Source: Gymnorhina tibicen (Eukaryota; Chordata; Aves; Passeriformes; Artamidae). From it: a stretch of DNA of 64,000 bases. The notes beneath the pieces were generated by a model that saw only the letters and a program-made list of their open reading frames with translations, did not search any database and was not told the DNA's origin. Position 1 is the stretch's first letter, and every line of letters starts with the position of its first letter. The DNA lies in NCBI GenBank assembly GCA_013399875.1, contig VXAZ01010505.1:1-64000 (forward strand), read 5' to 3'. This document shows, one piece after another, positions 50,101 through 59,585 of this stretch. A program made the translations under genes and the position numbers.

Positions 50101-50799
50101 AGGGAACTCCTTCAGAAACTGAGCACTTACTGTAAACAGTTAATTACAGTGAGAGCTGGGTGTCTTAAAGGTTGTGATGGGCTGTTTCCTCAAACCACAG
50201 CTCATCTCCTTCTCCAGCTACTCAGTGACAAAGAAAAGCCATCAACAACACCACCTTTAGAGACAGACACAACACAATTTCACTTCAAGCTGTCTTCAGC
50301 TCTACCGAAACATCTCTCTGTTGACCTAAACCACACTTTTCCCCACCTCAGTTTTAGGTCATACTTAACTCCCTTACAGTATTACAACCCGATCCTGCAG
50401 TTCTTCCCTCTGCTCCCATGGAAATGTGCCAAGACAGTTCACTTCTGACATGCACACGCACATGACATTTTCAGGGCACTCCCCCTGCATGTTCAGCGCA
50501 GAACCACGTGGAGCACGAACATGGAAGTGGGGAATTAGCACTGCAGACATGCAAGGGATGCTCTGAGCAGTGCCATGGTGCATCCTGGATCATGCTCAGC
50601 AAACACAGAAAAGCAGGACGTACTTGAGGGGTTCGTCAAAGCGAACCGTGGCTGCACAGTGGAAGACAACATTGACCCGGGTCAGAAGCTCCTCCTCGTC
50701 TTCAGCACTGATGGCCAGCTTGGGCTGAGTGAGTTCAGCATTAATAGGCTTAATCTTCTCATGGAAATTAGGGCAATCTTCTCGGACCCTGTCAAAGAC
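26014..50799 (-). CDS. FAR2: Fatty acyl-CoA reductase (FAR2-like), 10 coding exons, 5' end outside the window
   Basis: The enzyme reduces long-chain fatty acyl-CoA to the fatty alcohol with two NADPH, in peroxisome or ER membranes. The alcohols feed wax ester and ether lipid synthesis, and in birds also preen-gland wax. The coding exons, 5' to 3', are 50799-50624, 47749-47570, 42906-42729, 41603-41559, 36804-36686, 35637-35570, 32249-32078, 28305-28176, 27307-27180 and 26176-26014. All introns are GT-AG and all phases join, giving 452 residues that match positions 64-515 of the 515-residue family. Visible features are FHCAATVRF of the Rossmann fold, the catalytic YTYTK (about Tyr204, Lys208), IIRPSIVGA, the FAR C-terminal domain, and a tail with two hydrophobic stretches (about 469-484 and 492-507). 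[17 protein letters not shown] and [10 protein letters not shown] favour FAR2, while parts of the tail resemble FAR1. The first coding exon, with the GxxGxxG motif, was not found. Confidence 0.93.
27180..27307 (-). CDS. FAR2: FAR exon: residues about 420-462
   Basis: 128 bases, acceptor ATCCCAG and donor GTAAGT. Encodes [19 protein letters not shown], then [20 protein letters not shown]. The FDVRQL(H/N)W block is diagnostic for FAR proteins. AGIP(A/K)AKQHL is closer to FAR2 than to FAR1. Confidence 0.95.
27603..27624. repeat. (CA)n microsatellite
   Basis: 'cagacacacacacacacaca': about eight CA units, in the FAR intron between exons 27180-27307 and 28176-28305. Confidence 0.9.
27975..28030 (-). 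mobile_element. Short CR1 tail in a FAR intron
   Basis: 'gcacagaataggttgggttg' then 'gaagggacctgaaaacattc' is a minus-orientation CR1 3' end, less than 150 bases from exon 28176-28305. Confidence 0.7.
28176..28305 (-). CDS. FAR2: FAR exon: residues about 376-419
   Basis: 130 bases, acceptor TTTCAG and donor GTAAGT. Encodes [20 protein letters not shown], then [20 protein letters not shown] and a final Lys. It lies in the FAR C-terminal (sterile) domain. Confidence 0.94.
28845..29340 (-). mobile_element. CR1 LINE 3' end, minus orientation, in a FAR intron
   Basis: Starts with 'aagaatcacagagtggtctg' and 'ggttggaagggaccttaaag', then 'gccatgggcagggacacctt', 'gatggggcagccacagcttc', 'ctcctcataggagaggtgct' and 'ccctcctctggacccactcc'. 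Minus translation gives [20 protein letters not shown] and [20 protein letters not shown], the end of CR1 ORF2, with frame breaks. Confidence 0.94.
30170..30395 (+). mobile_element. CR1 LINE 3' end, plus orientation, in a FAR intron
   Basis: 'ttcttccctgtgagggtggt', 'agaagctgtggctgccccat', 'gatggggctctgagcaacct' and 'tcccatggc'-type segments are followed by a tail in 'tctgtgattctatga'. It is the opposite orientation to the copy at 28845-29340, about 0.9 kb away. Confidence 0.93.
31021..31040. repeat. Poly-A run with one ambiguous base (N) at 31040
   Basis: Eighteen or so A residues are followed by the only N in the window. This is probably an unresolved homopolymer length. It is intronic for the FAR gene. 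Confidence 0.9.
32078..32249 (-). CDS. FAR2: FAR exon: residues about 319-376
   Basis: 172 bases, acceptor CTTGCAG and donor GTAAGG. Encodes [20 protein letters not shown], then [19 protein letters not shown] and [12 protein letters not shown]. This is the start of the FAR C-terminal domain. LTGRKPR is the FAR2 form, where FAR1 has Ser for Lys. Confidence 0.95.
33845..33875. repeat. (CCCT)n / pyrimidine-rich simple repeat
   Basis: 'tctcctccctccctccctcc' in the FAR intron between exons 32078-32249 and 35570-35637. Confidence 0.75.
35348..35385 (-). mobile_element. Very short CR1 tail
   Basis: 'atcacagaatcctagaatgg' followed by 'tttgg' is the reverse-complemented CR1 terminus. It lies about 200 bases from exon 35570-35637. 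Confidence 0.55.
35570..35637 (-). CDS. FAR2: FAR exon: residues about 296-319
   Basis: 68 bases, acceptor TTTTCCAG and donor GTAAGG. Encodes [20 protein letters not shown] then EM, with split codons at both ends. The (V/Y)xNCTTG-like segment matches FAR1/FAR2. Confidence 0.93.
36686..36804 (-). CDS. FAR2: FAR exon: residues about 257-296
   Basis: 119 bases, acceptor CCCACAG and a weaker donor, GTGGGA. Encodes [19 protein letters not shown], then [20 protein letters not shown], ending in a split Arg codon. The IPVDVAIN block is strongly conserved in FAR proteins. Confidence 0.95.
36810..41550. other. FAR intron; no other gene seen
   Basis: This 4.8-kb intron between the micro-exon 41559-41603 and exon 36686-36804 shows no second gene. 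The A/C-rich simple sequence at 40140-40195 is the only structured element noted. Confidence 0.6.
40140..40195. repeat. (AAAACC)n-like low-complexity repeat
   Basis: Alternating A-runs and CC ('aaaccaaaaccaaaaaacca') ending in a C-run. Confidence 0.75.
41559..41603 (-). CDS. FAR2: FAR micro-exon: residues about 242-256
   Basis: Only 45 bases (15 codons, phase 0 at both ends), between acceptor TCTACAG and donor GTACGT. It encodes [15 protein letters not shown]. It is recognisable only because it fills the family gap between EPFP and AGKGIL. Confidence 0.93.
42729..42906 (-). CDS. FAR2: FAR exon: residues about 182-241, catalytic Tyr/Lys
   Basis: 178 bases, acceptor CTGTAG and donor GTAAGC. 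Encodes [19 protein letters not shown] and then [17 protein letters not shown], with the catalytic Tyr-x-x-x-Lys in YTYTK. It continues [19 protein letters not shown], the substrate-side loop conserved in FAR enzymes. Confidence 0.96.
46150..46420 (+). mobile_element. Diverged CR1-like fragment, plus orientation
   Basis: The segments 'agagaggaagggcaactaaa' and 'aaaaggctgagactcttcag' resemble the late CR1 ORF2 region (the RVQRRATK and LRRLGLF motifs), much diverged. Confidence 0.4.
46619..46640. repeat. Poly-T run
   Basis: About 17 T residues followed by A-rich sequence, intronic. Confidence 0.8.
46895..47195 (+). mobile_element. CR1 LINE 3' end, plus orientation, in a FAR intron
   Basis: Plus text 'ctgtgccaggagcggttcag', 'attggaaggggctgcccagg', 'gatgtggtggagccaccaac' and 'ccttttccaacctaaatgat' is the CR1 end of ORF2 plus the 3' UTR. 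It belongs to a different subfamily from the 'gatggggcagccacagcttc' copies. It lies about 375 bases from exon 47570-47749. Confidence 0.9.
47570..47749 (-). CDS. FAR2: FAR exon: residues about 122-182
   Basis: 180 bases, acceptor CCTTAG and donor GTAAGT. Encodes [19 protein letters not shown] and [12 protein letters not shown], ending [14 protein letters not shown] with a split last codon. The HISTAY segment carries the Ser of the SDR catalytic site. Confidence 0.95.
48170..48440 (-). mobile_element. CR1 LINE 3' end, minus orientation, in a FAR intron
   Basis: 'cctcatagaatggcctggct', 'ggaagggaccttaaagatca', 'gccatggacagggacacctt' and 'gatggggcagccacagctgc'. The minus translation contains [10 protein letters not shown] and [20 protein letters not shown] from the end of CR1 ORF2. 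The open frame at 48091-48750 on the plus strand is an accident of this copy. Confidence 0.94.
48450..50620. other. FAR intron; nothing else seen
   Basis: AT-rich intron sequence between exons 47570-47749 and 50624-50799. No exon or clear repeat was found beyond the CR1 copy at its left end. Confidence 0.6.
50624..50799 (-). CDS. FAR2: FAR exon: residues about 64-122
   Basis: This 176-base exon has acceptor TTCAAG and donor GTACGT. It begins in phase 0 with [16 protein letters not shown] and ends with [14 protein letters not shown], the last codon being split. It covers the middle of the NADPH-binding Rossmann fold, including the His-Cys-Ala-Ala-Thr-Val motif conserved in extended SDR enzymes. 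It is the most 5' FAR exon in the window. Confidence 0.94.
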
Positions 50800-51569
50800 C
50801 TTGAAGCACAAACAGAGAGAGATCAGGTACAGAATTAGGCTGCTGAGATCGCTTTGATTAGCAGCCAGTCTGATTACATCAATCAGCGCAACTGGCACAA
50901 AAGAGAATTCCTGTCTGGGGGGACACGGGTGAGATGATAAAATAGTCCATTCACTTGTTCCCTCCCAGGAGAAACAGAACAAAAATACAGGGGGTAATGC
51001 ATTGCTCTGAAGAGATTAACGAATCTTCTCTGCCACCACTCATTTCCTCAGCCAGCCACCGAAATTCCTCTATGTCCACATCTCCTGCAACCACTTGCTA
51101 CTTGACCTTGAGGGCTGCCTGTAGGACCAAAAAAGGAACTGAAGAGCAGGAGGGCAGAGTACAGAGCGGGAAAGCCCGTGCAGCATTAGACTCAAGCTAG
51201 ATGGTTCTACAAAGGACTTGCAGAGAGGAGAGGAACTGGGCACATTCTTGCTCCTCCTCCTCTTCCTTTGCTGCTCCTTGTCTACTGTCACTCTTTGTTC
51301 ATGTCAGAGGAGTCCAGGGGGGATCTGCTTTTGGGATGGAAGGATGGGGCATCTCAATAAGCCTCACGGCTGAAGCTGTTGAGTGCCACCAGCAGTTTTG
51401 CATAACCGAGCGTGTGTGCAGCTGGTTGGCCTTTCAAGCCATCTTCCAGCCCTTTTTTCCCTACGTGTATGATCCATAGCTCTTTCCAAGACACATTTCT
51501 GCACAGCATTATTATATTTGAGCCATTTAAACTGAACTAATAGAAACTGTCAAGTCCAAAAAAATCCTT

Positions 51570-51625
51570 CCCTTTTTCTTTTTTTCTTTTCCTTTTTTTT
51601 TTTTTGGGGGGGGGGGTGGAGCAGA
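51570..51625. repeat. T-rich run joined to a G10 run
   Basis: Pyrimidine-rich sequence passes through about 14 T directly into about 10 G. It is low complexity and a possible sequencing trouble spot. Confidence 0.8.
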
Positions 51626-51744
51626 GTGACAACATGAAAGGTAGAAAGAATCAATAGAATAGAAAGGCTGTGGGATCTGAAGAGGTATAATCTAGATTCC
51701 AAAGGATAATCGCACCTCCAAAGTAACAAAGTCTACTGACAGGA

Positions 51745-51910
51745 ACACCTAATACTGGGAGAGATTACTGAGGGATGTAAAGGATGCATCACACCACCGT
51801 TGGACACCTTTAAGAGCTGTCTAGGTAAGCAGTGACAGGAAAGGCAGGGAACAGCTGAACCTACCTTGGGGCAGGAGGATGGACCAGCTGACTTTTCAGC
51901 AGCTCTGTGT
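51745..51910 (+). mobile_element. Diverged CR1 3' fragment, plus orientation
   Basis: 'ccgttggacacctttaagag' and 'ggggcaggaggatggaccag' with 'ctgacttttcagcagctctg' match the CR1 3' end (usually GAGCAGGAGGTTGGACCAGATGA) with many changes. Confidence 0.5.
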
Positions 51911-54540
51911 TTTTGGGGTGTTTCCCCTCTGTAGCCTACTCACCAGTAACACCGAATTTGGAAGAATCTTTACCACCATGGCCTCGTGTTTTCCTAGAGA
52001 TTCTTCTCCCTTTGATGTGCCCAGTGCTTATTTACAAGCAGAAATTATGTGAAATAAATTAAACACACTAAGAGACACATGGAAGATTAAATTTATCCTA
52101 ATAGCAGTATTTTTTTGTTGTTGTTTCTTTGACTAAGGGATTACCATCTTTCTGCTCATCTGACAAGCAAATCTAGATAAACCTTGAAGTTCTTAGGGAT
52201 GAAGAGGTGATAAGAGAATCATTAGCCTTCCCCATTATGCACCACACTCTGTACTTATTTTAAATTGCCACACAGCTGCACATCCTTCATAAACCTGAAA
52301 CTTTAGCCCAAGTTAGGACAAGACAAAGTCATTTCACTGTTCTGAGCTGCACCTGGGTGCACACGTCTTTCATCAGTGTGGCTAGGCCAGAAAACAGATC
52401 TCTAGACAGAGAGAGTTATTCATGGGCAAAGGTGTTAGTGAGAGCTGGCTGGACTGTAGGAACTGAATTCCCAGGCACCAACAGCCTTAATGCCTGCAAA
52501 AAGCTTGTTTTCTAACAAGATGCTACACCAGCTCTCCAAATATGCATCATCTCATGAGAGATCACATGCCAGCAAACCCTGATAGGACACAAAATGGAAA
52601 GGTTTCTCAGAGAACCCATGTGAGCTATCTTGCGGGATTGCTCAGGAATATTAGTTTGCATTTGTTTGTTCTACTGCAAAGAGAGTGCAAAATGCCACAA
52701 AATGAGAGTTATTTTCTACTTGTTTGGCATAAATAATGCAAAGGCAGAGAAAGAATGAATCAGCCCTTTCTCCATTTCAGTCACGGCATATAAAGAGTAG
52801 TATTTCTGCAGTGCCAGCCTTGGACAGCTAAATTCTTCCTACATCTCCTCCCGACGTTCCCTCTGCAGATAATATCCCCTTCGGCTTCTGTGCCTGCTGC
52901 TACCACGTGCCACTCAGCTGCTGCAGTTTTTCATCCCCTCCAATGATTCACTGCATTCCTCTGAAGGATGAAGGCAATTTCTAAATGCAAGCTCACAAGT
53001 CAGCACGCTGCTTTGGAAACTTTCTGCACCACAGGAACATTCAGTACATTGTCACCATTAAATCAGATAACGGGAGCAGCTGTTTAATCAAAGTCTGCTG
53101 CTTCTTTTATGGAAGCTGAAGGTTTCAGACTTGTCAGTGCTTTACAGGGAAATGAAGGAAGATTTAAAGGCAAAACAAATGCAGCTTATTTTATACTGTT
53201 TCCTGCAGTTCAAGGAGTGCTTAACATAAAGATGACGCTTAGTCTGAAGGTAAACTGTAATTGCATCTCTAAATTCTGATGAACTCACCAAGAGCATAAA
53301 TAATAAATCCCCAGTAACTGTGTGAGGCCCAAGGATTGTTCTGTCTTTTCTTTTTAGAAGCCATCTGCCAATATAAAATACAGTCAGTGCACTGGCCTGA
53401 TGTTGGAATTACGTGAGAACACTGGCCAGGTCAGCAGGTATACAGGAATTGCCACAAAATTACAGTGAAGAGAAAGGAAAGGCCTTTGACTTCAAGTTGT
53501 CCAATATTAATGAAACTGAGGGAAATCAGTAATAACATTACCCCGATTTCAGTGTCTTTTTGAGCATCCTAGTGCATTGCAGGGGCAGCACTGCTGCCTT
53601 GCCCAAACCAACAAATTAATGCAGTAGCTGCTATTCTCATTTTTGACCTCAAAATAGGATGCAAGTTCAGCATGGGCTGTGCTGCCCCTCAACAGAGAGG
53701 AGAATTTCGTATTTCTCATTTTAAAATCAGGCAATTCCCACTTAGAATACTGATCAAATCTCCGTGTTTTCACTTTACTTTGTCAAAAACGTGAAAACAG
53801 GACATCTGGAATTTCTCCCAACATTCTAGTTGAGTGTATTTGATGGACACTTTCCCTATTCCTGCCCTCCTAAGCTCTGACTTCCCTTTCCAAAGGACAT
53901 CTGCAGCTCTTGGGTGTTCCCTGCTCTTGCCTTAAAGCGTGTAATAATTCAGAGAGGTTTCTGCCTACCAATCCTTCAATCAGAAATTTTTCCATGCCAC
54001 AAAGATACGGAAACCTCGAAGAAAGGGCAAATTGCACATCTATGGAACAGCACAGCTGAAAAATAAAGGAACCACTGAACAGTGCAAAATGCCAAAGGCT
54101 TCGCATCTTCCTCAGGCGGCATTTTCAGTGAAGCAAATACAAACTAATGAAAAGTAGAGTGCCTAAGCCACGGTCCACTTTAACAAAGGAACTTGCATGA
54201 GTCTGGTCTTGTAAAAGCCTTTCAAAGGCCTGGATAGGCCTTTCTTTTTTGGACAGCACTCCTGGATCACCCCCTACCCCATCAGGCACTGGTGACTGAC
54301 CCAGAAAGCATCAAATTTTTAAGTGTGGCCAAGAAAGGCAACTTTTTTTTCCTCAGGTGTGTTTAATAGGTGCCAGGAAATCAGGCTTCTCTAGGAGGAT
54401 TGGTAACTTACATTATAACATGAATACTTCAAGGCATTACTCTATGACAAACTTTAAAACAGAGAAAATCCAGAGAATTCCCACAAAATGGAACTCATAT
54501 ATGACGAACCAATGAGAACATTAAGGTTGAGAGAGCTCAA

Positions 54541-54565
54541 TTAAAAAAAAAAAAAAGAAAAAAGG
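54541..54565. repeat. Poly-A / A-rich run
   Basis: 'ttaaaaaaaaaaaaaagaaa'; low complexity. Confidence 0.8.
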
Positions 54566-57174
54566 TGAAAAGCTTCCACCTCTCAGATAAAGAAATGGAA
54601 GGGATTGCTTAGCATGATTCAGGAGAATATAGGCAAGAATTTCTCCCTGTAAAGGAAATACATCATTTATCCTAAGAGAGACACAGGCCAAGGGGTAAAA
54701 TATTGCAGCAAGAAAAAGGTGTTCACTGGCTGTGCGGAACAGTTTTAAACCCAGGGTGTTTGAAATCCCTCTTCTGAACAGAGCATTGGTGTACAAATGC
54801 AGGGGAACAGCTTATATATAAATATACAAAATAACGACCCCCAGGGTGTGCATCCATCCCTCGGTGATTTCAATGACAGCATCATAAATATACAAGTGAT
54901 CATCACAAATTTACACTACTGAAGGTACCAAAGTCATGAAAACAACTCTTAAAAAACCACCTGATGTCTACAGTTCAGTCCTGCTGAAAGGGTTTATCAG
55001 AGTTGTGTTTGCCATTGGTAAAATCCTCCAATACATTTAAGGAAGGAAGGTACACAGCTATTTTAGAATTGCCATTGTAGCAAATTTGAGATATAACTAG
55101 GCAGCTTCTTGGCATAAAGTAATTAGCCAACAATTAATCTTTAGCCTGGTAGATTTCCAGCAATAAACACCAGGATTATTCAGTCAAGAAATGTGTGAAA
55201 ATGCAGGTCAGGAAGCTTTAATTGGGATAGAGCCTTTTTTCCCCTCCTTATTGCACTCTCTGCCTCATTTCCTCTTCAGAAAATTGCTTTTACGTACAGT
55301 TCTTCTCAAGGCAAATAAAGCATAATTCAACTCATCAGTTGGAAAGCAGGCAGCAGAGCATTCCTCATTACAGAAAAACAAATGGCTTATACTTCAATTC
55401 AGAGCTATTATTTTCCCCTGAGTAGAGCTAATGTAGTGGAAATACAGGACCCACCACCAACATCTAGTAAACAAAACAGCTGATTATTTAAAGATGAAGA
55501 CTACAGAAACAAAGAGAGAGACAGAAAGTTTCAGTACAAGTCAGCTAAGACTAGTATGTATATCCAGCTATTTGGGATGTGGTTTTGAATAGCCAGTTTC
55601 CTTGAAAACTGGCTGCTGACCAAGCCTGCTGTTTTCTAGCAAGAATACTCGAATTACACGGCAGTGAATCTGGAACACTTTCCAAGTCAGATGCTGTAGA
55701 CAGGAGCATGAGGGATTTGAGAGACATGGAAAAGCTTTCCATGGCCTCTAGTGCCATCTTACAGGTGGGTAGACAAGTCATGGATAGAAGATGGAGCTTT
55801 CTGATGTTTATCACAGATGTTCCTGGTGCCCCTGGGTGGTACTTTGAGATTGGGATCAGTGTTTTGATGGGGAAGAATGTAAGTGCAGGAAAGGAGGATG
55901 GCAACACTTGGAGCTTTTCCTACAGGAACCACTGAAAATGTTTCTTCCCACACATTTTCCAGGACTGTTTTCCTTCTCATCCTTCTCCATAACTATGCCC
56001 CAGTGAGGCCATGGGTCAAGAGGAGTCAATTGCCAAAGGATGTCAGCAGTCACAACTGGAGTCAGATCCCTGTCCCCTTCCTGAGTTCCTGCCTTGCAGA
56101 ATTGATTACCACTGGCTTTGAGAATCACTGTATGGACTTGGAAACGTCAGTAAACATAAAGTTATCCAGACATGGGATCTTTATCTGCTTTACCATACCC
56201 ATTGCCTTAATCACAGATCTTCGAAGTTTCACTGCCAGATTTGCTTGGACACCAGGGAACTTCAGGAGTGTTTGCTGAGTTCCTGAGGATAACCAGCCAG
56301 GACTAAGGGCTGTGTCAAACACAGACTCCTACTTCTCGGAGATGTTGTTAGACATGACCAAGAAAGACTTGGAAAGATATTTAAAGAAATTACCAAAAAT
56401 TACTTTCCCACTTGAGAGCATATTGGCTGTCACACAGACACAGAGGAGGCAGCACTGTATAAAACACAGTGCTGGGATGGAATTCCAAGTTTTGTTTCAA
56501 GGACAAAACATCTGGGCATTCAGCTCCTTGAAGTACATCTGGGAAAGTCTTGAGATGCACTCCTCTGAACTTGCATCCCTCCAAAGAGCTCTTCCAAAGG
56601 AATGGCAACCTAGGGTGGGTGTCCTGCACTTCCACACTCACCCTGTCCTCCTCCTGAGGCAGAAAGCAGAGAATGTCATCATGAAGAGATCATGGGTAAT
56701 GTGGGCACCAAAGTGCACCTTAATTAAAAGGGTAAAGGGAGGTAAAAATCCTTTGATGTCACACACAGCAGAAGCAGAACAGATCTAGACAAACACATCA
56801 AATATTTGGAGCTACTCAAATAAAAGACAGAGATTCTTCAAACATGGCATTGAGAGGGCACTCAAGTGTAGAGAGCTGAACATGTGGGAAATGAGTACAG
56901 CAGAATAATAATTCAGTCTTCTAGCATGAACTGTGCTAGAAGATTACCAGAAAGAAGAAAAAGCCACTGGTCACAAGTGAGGAGTTAGCCTTGAACAGGG
57001 GCTTTTTCCAATAGATATCCTACCTGTGGCCATGATGTCTTGGAAGGTAAGAAAGCTTTCTGGCATGAGTGCGAGCCATTTCCTGCCAGCTGGTCTCAGT
57101 GACTGAAATTCATGCCAAGAATACTCAATTTATGGACCTGTCAAACAGTACAATCAATTAAAGATGGAAGTTTT

Positions 57175-57520
57175 GCAGGAGGTTCCTGGAATGTGCAGAT
57201 GAGAACTTCCTTCTCCAAATGATGGAGTCAGCGAGGAGAGGTGCTGTGCTGGACCTTGTTCTCAGCAACCTGTTGTTCTCATCAACAGGTTCAGATTGGA
57301 TATTCCTGGAAATTCCTCCCTGTGATGGTGGTGAAGCTCTGGCACAGGTTTCCCAGGGAAGCTGTGGCTGCCCCATCTCTGGGAGTGTCCAAGGCCAGGC
57401 TGGATGGGGCTCTGAGCAACCTGGGATAGTGGAAGGTGTCCCTGCTCATGGCAGGGGTTGTAATGAGATGATCTTTAAGGTCCCTTTCCAACCTAAACCA
57501 TTTGATGATTTTATGATTTG
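57175..57520 (+). mobile_element. Internally deleted CR1 LINE, plus orientation
   Basis: The left part (57220-57275) encodes ESARRGAVLDLVLSN, which belongs to the CR1 endonuclease/early RT region. It passes directly into the 3' end: 'ggttcagattggatattcct' (FRLDI), 'gaagctgtggctgccccatc', 'gatggggctctgagcaacct' and 'gatctttaaggtccctttcc'. The middle of ORF2, more than 1.5 kb in a full copy, is missing. Confidence 0.85.
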
Positions 57521-58854
57521 CTTAGGACAGTTTCTCATTTCAGCATTTTTCTTTCGTGCTCACATCTGACACAAATATTTTGGCCTTCTTATGTCATCCC
57601 ACATATATTTTTGTTATCTTCATCATGACAACGTAATTTTTTGAGTGGTGCTTAAAAGAAAAGCCCTAAGTTGGGGTGCCCCAGCCTGTTAAATACCTGC
57701 TTTTTTTCCCTTGCTGTCACTTAACTAGGATCATATTCCCACAGTCAGGCTCCAGGCAGCACACACAGTGAGAAAACAAATGCGAAGATTCCTGGGAGAT
57801 TATCAGAAGCTAATGCAATTTAGAAGACTGATAGGAAGAGCAGGGATACTACTAGAAGTGAGGGCCCTTCTGAACAAGAGACCAATCCAGCGCAGAAGAA
57901 AACAGTTGATATTCTAAGAAAACATCTAAGAATGGATGTCTTAACCACTGTAAACCAATTTTCTGTAGTGTCACTATTCCAAGCAAGCAAGGAAGCAGAA
58001 AGTTACAAGTAATCCTTGATTTCCATCCAAGGAGCCTTCAGCTTAGGGAAATTAAAACTTCTTTACGAAGATAGAACCATCTGTCCAAATAGTGTCAGCT
58101 ACTTACAGCACAGTCTGGCTCTGCAAGTACTCCTGCTACTGGAGACAAACTGTAATCAATGCCTCTGATTATGGCCAGTTCTCAGAAGAATCCACAGAAA
58201 CCTTTTGGATATGGTTGCAGAAGCCCCTCTGGAATCACAGCTCAAACCTTCCCTCTGAATCCAACCTCTTTGCATGTTATTCAAAACATGGACTCCTTTT
58301 TAATAACGCTTGGCTCAGTTAGTTCTGCCCGTAATGAACATTCAAAAAATTCACCAACTCCTGGCCACGGGTAAACACAACAAAAAAAAAGTTATTAAAA
58401 AAAATCAATTCCACTGAACTTTGTCAAATTATCTGGATGTAAAGGAAAGGCAGATTTGTCCCAGGAAGTCTGTAGCAGCCTTTTGGCACGCAGACTCCCT
58501 TTTCCAGTCGCTTGGGTCTCATCAAGCAGGAGGTGTTGTCTTGTTTCACAACAAAGATACCTGTTGTCAGGAGGGCCATTTCCCGTCAGCCTGCGATAGT
58601 AACACGTCTGCCAGGAGCAGATGTCGCTCACTTCCCTGTACAAAGATCAGAGCGTTGCCACAGATGGCTCAGCTACACCCTCTGAAATGTTTCTCCCTCT
58701 CCTGCCACTGCAGTTGCACCCCACTAGAATGTTCTGACAGGCCTGATGGTAAAAGGCAAGTCAGATGATGTTTCACACACCCTGCAAGACTGTTCCTCTT
58801 TAAGGCAGGGAAAGACGAGTTTTGTTTGCAGTCAGGTAGGAGTTTATCTGTGTT

Positions 58855-58965
58855 TTGTTGTTTTGGGGTTGGTTTTTGTTTGTTTGTTTGTTTGTTTAGT
58901 GGTGGTGGTGGTGCTGGTTTTTTTGGTTTTTTGGGGGTTTGTTTTGTTTTGTTTTGTTTAAACAA
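58855..58965. repeat. (GTTT)n, (GGT)n and (GTTTT)n compound repeat
   Basis: The order is 'gtttgtttgtttgtttgttt', then 'gtggtggtggtggtgctgg', then T/G-rich sequence, then (GTTTT)n. There is strong G/T versus C/A strand asymmetry over about 110 bases. Confidence 0.9.
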
Positions 58966-59504
58966 TAGAGAAATCCAGATACTTTAGTATGGAAAGAAAC
59001 ACACATTTTAAACAGGATCAAGAAAGCCATATCAAGTGTCCTTAAGCCAGGCTCAGGTTTTAGCTTGCTCTGGCATCTCAGAGACTGCTGAAGGATAATC
59101 AACAAGCCTCACTTATCATCTCTGGCACTGTATTAATTCTTCCAGCTAAAGCCAGAATGTTAGAACTTTCTGAGCACAGGATTTGTGGCTCAAGACATCC
59201 TTCACACCGACATGCAGATTTCAATACATCTACCAAGAGAAAAGTTACTTTTCTCTGCAGTATACTTTAAACTCATACTGCTTCCAAGGGAGATCAGAGG
59301 ATAATCCAAGTAAGATGAACTGGAATTCATGTTCACTCCCTTTAGCTTCCAGCTCTAGATTGCACCAACTAATTTTATGTTACCCAGTCCACACAAGGCA
59401 GAAAAGTGAGCACCTGGGCTAATTATGCTTCAGGTGGAACCAATCACTTGCCCATGTGTCACCAGAATGGGCAACATTTCCAACCAGGTTAAACTTTAAA
59501 CTGT

Positions 59505-59585
59505 GCAGGACCAGGAGTTGGATTGGATGATCCTTGCAGGCCTTTTCCAACTCAGGTTATTCTATGATTCTATGATTCTATGAAC
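59505..59585 (+). mobile_element. CR1 3' tail with terminal ATTCTATG repeats
   Basis: 'ggattggatgatccttgcag', 'gccttttccaactcaggtta', then three ATTCTATG units. This is the classic CR1 3' terminus. Confidence 0.9.

Larger units (their letters stand above)
50800..57170. other. Upstream or first-intron sequence of the FAR gene; no exon seen
   Basis: I read the minus strand for the missing FAR exon, looking for reverse-complement forms of the TGATGFLGK motif and the LV(R)xKAGQ motif, and found neither. A diverged CR1 piece lies at about 51745-51910, and a T-run joined to a G-run at 51570-51620. The open frames at 55551-55907, 55883-56278 and 56312-56788 have no recognised motif. Confidence 0.5.
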
